From NCBI GenBank assembly GCA_014378285.1, contig JACMNZ010000005.1:1-10399 (forward strand): a stretch of 10,399 bases of DNA. Reading direction: 5' to 3'. A program made the position numbers and the translations under genes. Positions 6,150-10,399 of the stretch are shown here, in pieces. Under the pieces are notes generated by a model. The model was not told where the DNA came from and searched no databases. It saw nothing but the letters and a program-made list of their open reading frames with translations. Source of the stretch: Pseudopedobacter sp. (GTDB lineage Bacteria; Bacteroidota; Bacteroidia; Sphingobacteriales; Sphingobacteriaceae). The first letter of the stretch is position 1. The number at the start of each line of letters is the position of its first letter.

Positions 6150-7688
6150 ATGGCTACAAATACAATACAAATAGAAACGGTAGAGTTAAGGACGTTAAGA
6201 TTAGAGGATTATAAAGATTTAAAATCTGCAATGATTTCCGCTTATGCTGGTATGGGAGAAAGTTATTGGCGGGAAAAATCTATAGATAAATTAATTTCCA
6301 TATTTCCAGAGGGGCAACTTTGTATAGAGGTTAACGGTGTGGTGGTTGCAACCGCGTTAAGTATCATAGTAGATTACGCAAAATTAGGAGAAACCCATAC
6401 CTACTCTCAAGCAACGGGAAATTATACTTTTAGCACACACCAATATAGTGGTGATGTACTATATGGAATTGAAGTTTTTGTCCACCCAGATTACAGAGGA
6501 CTGAGGTTAGCAAGAAGGTTATATGACGCTAGAAAGCTGATTTGTGAAAATCTAAATTTAAAATCTATCATTTTAGGAGGTAGAATTCCTAATTATGAAA
6601 AGTTTTCTAAAGATAACACACCACGCCAATATATAGATAAGGTGAAGATGAAGGAAATTTACGATCCAACTTTAACTTTCCAAATCTCAAACGATTTCCA
6701 TGTAAGAAAGATTTTAAAAAATTACTTACCAGAAGATCAGCAATCTATGGAATTTGCCACCCTTTTAGAGTGGAATAACATTTATTACATTGATGAGCAT
6801 AAAGATAATTTACTAAAAAAATCTACCGTTAGGATTGGCTTGGTACAATGGCAGATGCGTTTGTTTAAAGACGTAAAAGAAATGATGGAAAGCGCCGAAT
6901 ATTTTGTGGATGCTGTTAGTGATTACTCTTCGGATTTCGTGGTTTTTCCAGAGTTTTTTAACGCACCATTAATGGCCGATTATAACCATTTAGGCGAGGC
7001 AAAAGCAATTAGAGAACTTGCAAATTATACAGAATATATTAGAAATAGATTTTGTGAATTAGCAGTTTCTTACAATGTAAATATTATTGCTGGCAGTATG
7101 CCATTGTTAGAAAATGATAAATTATTTAACGTTTCTTATTTATGCAGAAGAGACGGAAGTTTTGACAGAGCGGTAAAAATACATCCAACTCCATCAGAAA
7201 TTCACTCTTGGGGAATGAGCGGCGGCAATAGTTTAAAAGTTTTTGACACAGATGCTGGTAGAGTAGGAATTTTAATTTGTTATGATGCAGAGTTTCCAGA
7301 ATTGGCAAGGCTGCAAGCGTTAGAAAAAATGGATATCTTATTTGTTCCTTTTTGGACAGATACACAAAATGCTTATAATAGGGTTAGAATTTGCTCGCAA
7401 GCAAGGGCAATTGAAAACGAATGTTATGTGGCCATTACAGGTTCGGTTGGTAACTTGCCGAAGGTAAATAATATGGATTTGCAATACGCACAATCTGCTA
7501 TTTTCTCTCCTTCAGATTTCGCATTTCCTTCAAACGCCATTATTGCAGAAACTACTCCAAACAATGAAAATATATTAATTGCAGATGTTAACTTAGATTT
7601 ATTGAAAGAATTACATGAGTTTGGGAGCGTAAAAAACCTAAAGGATAGAAGAACAGATTTTTACGATTTAAGGTTGAAGAAGAAGTAG
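6150..7688 (+). CDS. Bifunctional GNAT acetyltransferase / carbon-nitrogen hydrolase (nitrilase superfamily) protein
   Basis: The 512-aa protein fuses two domains. Residues about 12-205 are a GNAT fold with the acetyl-CoA-binding stretch EVFVHPDYRGLRLARRLYDARK (108-129). Residues about 226-505 are a nitrilase-superfamily domain with the full Glu-Lys-Cys triad: Glu 268 in VVFPEFF, Lys 343 in AVKIHPTP, and Cys 377 in ILICYDAEFPE. The same architecture and length occur in a recognised family that includes Bacillus subtilis YhcX; its natural substrate is not established as far as I know. A cytoplasmic amidase or amide-forming reaction linked to acyl transfer is plausible but inferred. No signal peptide is present. 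The ATG lies ten bases after the upstream terminator, and no clear promoter is visible, so expression may depend on read-through or an atypical promoter. Confidence 0.92.
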   Translation: MATNTIQIETVELRTLRLEDYKDLKSAMISAYAGMGESYWREKSIDKLISIFPEGQLCIEVNGVVVATALSIIVDYAKLGETHTYSQATGNYTFSTHQYSGDVLYGIEVFVHPDYRGLRLARRLYDARKLICENLNLKSIILGGRIPNYEKFSKDNTPRQYIDKVKMKEIYDPTLTFQISNDFHVRKILKNYLPEDQQSMEFATLLEWNNIYYIDEHKDNLLKKSTVRIGLVQWQMRLFKDVKEMMESAEYFVDAVSDYSSDFVVFPEFFNAPLMADYNHLGEAKAIRELANYTEYIRNRFCELAVSYNVNIIAGSMPLLENDKLFNVSYLCRRDGSFDRAVKIHPTPSEIHSWGMSGGNSLKVFDTDAGRVGILICYDAEFPELARLQALEKMDILFVPFWTDTQNAYNRVRICSQARAIENECYVAITGSVGNLPKVNNMDLQYAQSAIFSPSDFAFPSNAIIAETTPNNENILIADVNLDLLKELHEFGSVKNLKDRRTDFYDLRLKKK

Positions 7689-7736
7689 GTTTTATTATTA
7701 TTCGAATAAATTTAAATTTTCATTTAAATAAATAAT

Positions 7737-7846
7737 TTGGGCGTTTCCCAAGCTTCGCAAAAGTCGGGTTATATGTTATAGTTTTTTGGTTGTCATCCTG
7801 AGCCACTATTATCCCTAACGCAAAACATATAAAACTTTACGAAGTC
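7737..7846. repeat. Imperfect intergenic inverted-repeat element
   Basis: The convergent gap holds a degenerate palindromic element. TTATATGTT (7769-7777) and AACATATAA (7824-7832) are perfect inverse complements. Outside them CTTCGCAAAAGT (7752-7763) faces ACTTTACGAAG (7834-7844), again nearly complementary. The left end begins with GGGCGTTTCCC. Between the arms is TGTCATCCTGAG, a string I associate with dispersed intergenic repeats in Bacteroidota genomes; that link is from memory and not tested. No ORF or RNA family was recognised. Confidence 0.45.
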
Positions 7847-7873
7847 GGCGAATTACACTTGCCGACTTTTTTT
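7842..7873 (+). terminator. Strong hairpin terminator for the GNAT-nitrilase gene, overlapping the lnt 3' end
   Basis: AAGTCGGC (7842-7849) pairs perfectly with GCCGACTT (7861-7868), followed by a run of seven T (7867-7873) on the plus strand. The loop contains the lnt stop codon (7853-7855), and the right arm encodes the last residues of Lnt. On the minus strand the same hairpin lacks an immediate T-run, so it should serve mainly the plus-strand gene, about 150 bp downstream of its stop codon. Confidence 0.72.
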
Positions 7874-9529
7874 ATTTTTAAACCGCATTACTATCACAAA
7901 TAATAACCCAAAACTTCCAATAAAAAGAAAAGGAAAAACAATCCAATCTTGGTGGGCGGTATAAAAAGTAATTTCAGTATTCAAATTAATATCTTGTTTA
8001 ATAACCGCAGCTTTCCACCATTCTGTTTTTTGAACAATATCCCCACGCTGATTGATAAATGCTGAAATCCCGGTATTTGCAGATCGAGCAACCCAACGTC
8101 GGTTTTCAATAGCTCTTAATCTTGCGTAATCTAAATGTTGGTCCTTGCCAGAAGTATTTCCCCACCAACCATCATTGGTAATTACAGCTATAAACTGCGC
8201 TCCTTTATTAACAGATTTTGCAACCCAATCTCCCCAAATAGACTCATAACAAATAGCTGGCACAACACCAATTCCGCTTGATGTATACAAATTACTTGGT
8301 TCCTTTTGTTCGCCATAACCGCCTGTTGTACCACCAAATTTTTCAAATAAAGGATTTAAGAATGATAGTAATTCAGGAAAAGGCATTTTTTCTACTCCCG
8401 GAACTAATTTAGATTTGTGATAGAACTGTAATTTTGGAGAGTTTTCTATCGCGACTGCTGTATTAAAGCTATCATACCAAAGATTATTTTCTTTAACATA
8501 CCTTGCAGATAAGGTTTTTTGATTTTGATAAGCCAGATAAGTTTCGGCACCGGTAATTACTGTTGCATTTTTAAAACTATCTAAAAAAGTTCCAATTGTT
8601 TTGAATGAGCTAGTATTTCTAAAATCCTCTTCGTCTTTATAACCTGTTATTGCGGTTTCGGGCCAAATGAAAAACTCGGTATTAACTTGCGCTTTCTGTC
8701 TGCTTAAATTAATCAGAGTAGTTAATTGTTCTTTCTCTGTGTAAGTATGATTTTTGCCGTAAGGATCAATATTTGGTTGTACAATTACTACATTAGAGGG
8801 GTTAATTTCCTCCACAAAGGTGCTATAAACCAATACTGATAGACCTATTGGAACAAGAATCCAAATGGCTGATGCAAAAGCTAATCTTTTAACATTTAAC
8901 TTCGATCTTGTAATTTTTAATTCTATACTTTCGCCGCTTTCTACTTTTAACTTTTTACTTTCAACTAAGCACATCCATATCCTAAACAGCAAAATATTTG
9001 AAACTAAAATCCAAAATGTACCGCCATAAACGCCAGTATATTCATACCATTGGATCAATTGCGGAGTATTAGCAAAACCATTTCCAAGCGTCATCCAAGG
9101 AAACTTTAAGTCCCAAGATTGATGTAAATATTCATAGCTTATCCAAAAACCAATTAAGCTAATATCCGCGATAAGCGGTTTTGTATTTCTTGCAACTTTA
9201 CGGTATAACCAAAAACTAAAAGTCATTAATACTGCCCCCAAACCAAATGGAATCAACGAAAGCAAACATGCTGCAACGGTTGGCATAACTGCATTAAGCG
9301 AATTAAAAACCCAGTAAATGGAAGCGGTATTCCAAATTAAGAAAGCTAAGCCTGCCGTGTAAAAGATTTTATATCCTTTTCTATTTTGGGTTGATTCTTC
9401 AATTTCTTGAAGTGCTATCATTAAAGGTAAAAAAGCGAACAATAAAATGGGAGAAGTAAAGGAAATTGGTGGCCAAGCCAACCAAAGTAGAAATGCGGTT
9501 AATAATGCTAACCAAATTTGTCGCTTCAT
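7853..9529 (-). CDS. lnt: Apolipoprotein N-acyltransferase
   Basis: The 558-aa inner-membrane enzyme adds the third acyl chain to the N-terminal cysteine of lipoproteins. About seven transmembrane helices occupy residues 5-236, the periplasmic nitrilase-type domain spans about 243-515, and a last helix lies near 528-548. The expected triad is visible: Glu 291 in IWPETA, Lys 372 in YHKSKLVPG, and Cys 427 in AICYES. NDGWWGNTSGKDQH (452-465) and RAIENRRWVARSANTG (472-487) are also typical. The loop between helices six and seven (about 188-216) is Lys/Glu-rich, encoded partly by a 7-bp repeat, and predicted cytoplasmic. The ATG overlaps the rsmI stop as ATGA, implying translational coupling. The C-terminal codons lie in a terminator hairpin. 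Confidence 0.95.
   Translation of the reverse strand: MKRQIWLALLTAFLLWLAWPPISFTSPILLFAFLPLMIALQEIEESTQNRKGYKIFYTAGLAFLIWNTASIYWVFNSLNAVMPTVAACLLSLIPFGLGAVLMTFSFWLYRKVARNTKPLIADISLIGFWISYEYLHQSWDLKFPWMTLGNGFANTPQLIQWYEYTGVYGGTFWILVSNILLFRIWMCLVESKKLKVESGESIELKITRSKLNVKRLAFASAIWILVPIGLSVLVYSTFVEEINPSNVVIVQPNIDPYGKNHTYTEKEQLTTLINLSRQKAQVNTEFFIWPETAITGYKDEEDFRNTSSFKTIGTFLDSFKNATVITGAETYLAYQNQKTLSARYVKENNLWYDSFNTAVAIENSPKLQFYHKSKLVPGVEKMPFPELLSFLNPLFEKFGGTTGGYGEQKEPSNLYTSSGIGVVPAICYESIWGDWVAKSVNKGAQFIAVITNDGWWGNTSGKDQHLDYARLRAIENRRWVARSANTGISAFINQRGDIVQKTEWWKAAVIKQDINLNTEITFYTAHQDWIVFPFLFIGSFGLLFVIVMRFKNKKSRQV
8887..8965 (-). repeat. Heptanucleotide repeat cluster inside lnt
   Basis: On the minus strand four consecutive 7-mers read GTTGAAA, GTAAAAA, GTTAAAA, GTAGAAA (plus-strand 8938-8965). 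Two more, GTTAAAT and GTTAAAA, lie at 8887-8900. They encode part of the SKKLKVES and SKLNVKR stretches in the cytoplasmic loop of Lnt. Between the two clusters the 7-bp pattern decays. A 7-bp period keeps the frame only every 21 bp, so copy-number changes not divisible by three would break lnt. Confidence 0.6.
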
Positions 9530-10239
9530 TTTTTATAATATTTATCTTCTTTTTTAGGGGCTATTTCTTGGTTACCTGCAACCACAATTACAAACTCGCC
9601 CTTTAAAATGTTCTCTTCAAAATGTGATTTTAATTCGGTTACGGTTCCTCTTACGTTTTCTTCAAACATTTTTGTTAATTCCCTAGATATGGATGCTTGT
9701 CGTTCTGCACCAAAACATTCAATAAATTCTTCTAAGGTTTTCAATAAACGATGAGGAGATTCGTAAAAAATCATGGTTCTACTTTCGTAGATTAGTTCCT
9801 TTAAACGAGTCTGACGGCCTTTTTTTACAGGTAAAAATCCTTCAAAAGTAAAACGATCATTAGGTAAACCAGAATTTACCAGAGCAGGTACAAAGGCAGT
9901 TGCGCCAGGTAAACATTCTACGGAAATGTCATTTTTTAATACTTCCCTAACCAATAAAAAACCAGGATCAGAAATTGCCGGTGTACCTGCGTCAGAAATT
10001 AAAGCTATGTTTTGTCCTTCTTTTAAAAACTTGACAATCTCGGCAACGGCCTTATGCTCGTTATGTTGATGATGGGCATAAACTTTTTTATCAATACCAA
10101 AATGTTTCAGTAAAGGTGCCGAAGTTCTAGTATCTTCCGCCAAAATTAAATCGACCTCCTTAAGTACTCGCAAAGCCCTAAAAGTAATATCTTCTAAGTT
10201 GCCAATTGGCGTGGGGACTAGATAAAGTTTGCCGCTCAT
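9526..10239 (-). CDS. rsmI: 16S rRNA (cytidine(1402)-2'-O)-methyltransferase
   Basis: The 237-aa SAM-dependent enzyme (tetrapyrrole-methylase fold) 2'-O-methylates C1402 in the decoding centre of 16S rRNA. Family motifs are complete: LVPTPIGNLEDITFRA (7-22), AEDTRTS (34-40), ISDAGTPAISDPG (81-93), LPGATAFVPAL (110-120), FYESPHRL (158-165) and GEFVIVV (214-220). It is shorter than the E. coli protein (about 286 aa), lacking the C-terminal extension; a short basic tail replaces it. The ATG at 10239 begins four residues before the first core strand. It overlaps lnt by four bases, so the two form an operon. Its promoter should lie in the 87-bp gap to serS, but no clear TAnnTTTG is visible on this strand. 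Confidence 0.96.
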   Translation of the reverse strand: MSGKLYLVPTPIGNLEDITFRALRVLKEVDLILAEDTRTSAPLLKHFGIDKKVYAHHQHNEHKAVAEIVKFLKEGQNIALISDAGTPAISDPGFLLVREVLKNDISVECLPGATAFVPALVNSGLPNDRFTFEGFLPVKKGRQTRLKELIYESRTMIFYESPHRLLKTLEEFIECFGAERQASISRELTKMFEENVRGTVTELKSHFEENILKGEFVIVVAGNQEIAPKKEDKYYKK

Positions 10240-10276
10240 TAAATTGATTTAATATTTTTTAAATTCTAATTATCAC

Positions 10277-10304
10277 AATACGCTATTCTTAATACGCAAT
10301 ACTA
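10277..10304. repeat. Short 7-bp-period repeat upstream of serS
   Basis: Consecutive 7-mers read AATACGC (10277), TATTCTT (10284), AATACGC (10291) and AATACTA (10298). Two are identical and the fourth shares the first five bases. The array occupies the region where a -33 element for serS would lie and runs into the -7 candidate box. Confidence 0.45.
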
Positions 10305-10310
10305 TATTTG
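10303..10310 (+). promoter_or_regulatory. Candidate -7 promoter element (TATATTTG) for serS
   Basis: TATATTTG is an exact TAnnTTTG match ending 16 bases before the serS ATG, the same distance as for mrp and the T9SS cargo gene. At the -33 position CGC stands in place of TTG because the 7-bp repeat occupies that site. Confidence 0.45.
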
Positions 10311-10326
10311 CATAAAATTTAAAAAG

Positions 10327-10399
10327 ATGCTGCAAGTTAGTTATATCCGCGAAAATAAAGAGGAAGTTTTAGAACGTTTAAGTGTAAGAAATTTTAATC
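10327..10399 (+). CDS. serS: Serine--tRNA ligase, N-terminal fragment (cut by window edge)
   Basis: Only 24 codons are inside the window, reading MLQVSYIRENKEEVLERLSV and then RNFN. This matches the start of bacterial seryl-tRNA synthetases, whose N-terminal antiparallel coiled-coil arm begins with 'ML....iREn.e.v...l..r'. The enzyme charges tRNA-Ser with serine in the cytoplasm. The ATG has an A-rich upstream stretch (AAAAAG) and a TATATTTG promoter box 16 bases ahead. The catalytic domain lies beyond the edge, so the call rests on the N-terminus alone. Divergent rsmI starts 87 bp away. Confidence 0.87.
   Translation, partial: MLQVSYIRENKEEVLERLSVRNFN

Noticed and set aside
7126..7365. Minus-strand open frame inside the nitrilase domain
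   Set aside because: It is antisense to the Lys343/Cys377 region of the fusion enzyme, with no domain or plausible start context.
1..10399. Defence, mobile, CRISPR or biosynthetic cluster
   Set aside because: No transposase, integrase, nuclease, toxin, CRISPR spacing, tRNA-associated attachment site or secondary-metabolite enzyme was seen; the genes are mainly housekeeping.

Overview
The window is AT-rich and looks like a chromosomal segment of a Bacteroidota bacterium, most likely Sphingobacteriales (Pedobacter-like). Three things point there: a secreted protein with a C-terminal type IX secretion (T9SS) sorting domain, repeated matches to the Bacteroidota -7 promoter element TAnnTTTG just upstream of start codons, and A-rich upstream regions without Shine-Dalgarno sequences. 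Ten protein-coding genes are supported, two of them cut by the window edges. No RNA gene, CRISPR array, insertion sequence or prophage was seen, and no stretch above 300 bases lacks a gene.

Layout. At the left edge is the N-terminus of a minus-strand GH15-type glycoside hydrolase (1-133). Next, also on the minus strand, is a membrane-anchored AsmA-like/GT51 peptidoglycan glycosyltransferase (230-2371). A divergent promoter region separates it from the plus-strand pair mrp (2497-3570) and Nfu-type scaffold (3606-3896), which form an Fe-S cluster maturation unit. A secreted protein with a carboxypeptidase-D-regulatory-like domain follows (3967-4593, TTG start) and runs convergently into def, peptide deformylase (4601-5173, minus). 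A second divergent promoter region leads to a T9SS cargo protein (5286-6080), a terminator, and a GNAT-nitrilase fusion enzyme (6150-7688). A 164-bp convergent intergenic region contains an inverted-repeat element and a strong hairpin terminator. Then come lnt (7853-9529, minus) and rsmI (9526-10239, minus), overlapping by ATGA. Finally a divergent region with a 7-bp tandem repeat precedes the start of serS (10327 to the edge).

How the genes fit together. Most are housekeeping: envelope building (GT51 enzyme, Lnt), Fe-S assembly (Mrp, Nfu), and translation or protein maturation (Def, RsmI, SerS). I do not see an obvious new defence or biosynthetic system. The most interesting signals are the AsmA-like/GT51 fusion, an Mrp ATPase lacking the usual CxxC, TAnnTTTG boxes so close to two start codons that the mRNAs could be leaderless, and 7-bp simple repeats inside the lnt coding sequence and in the serS upstream region.
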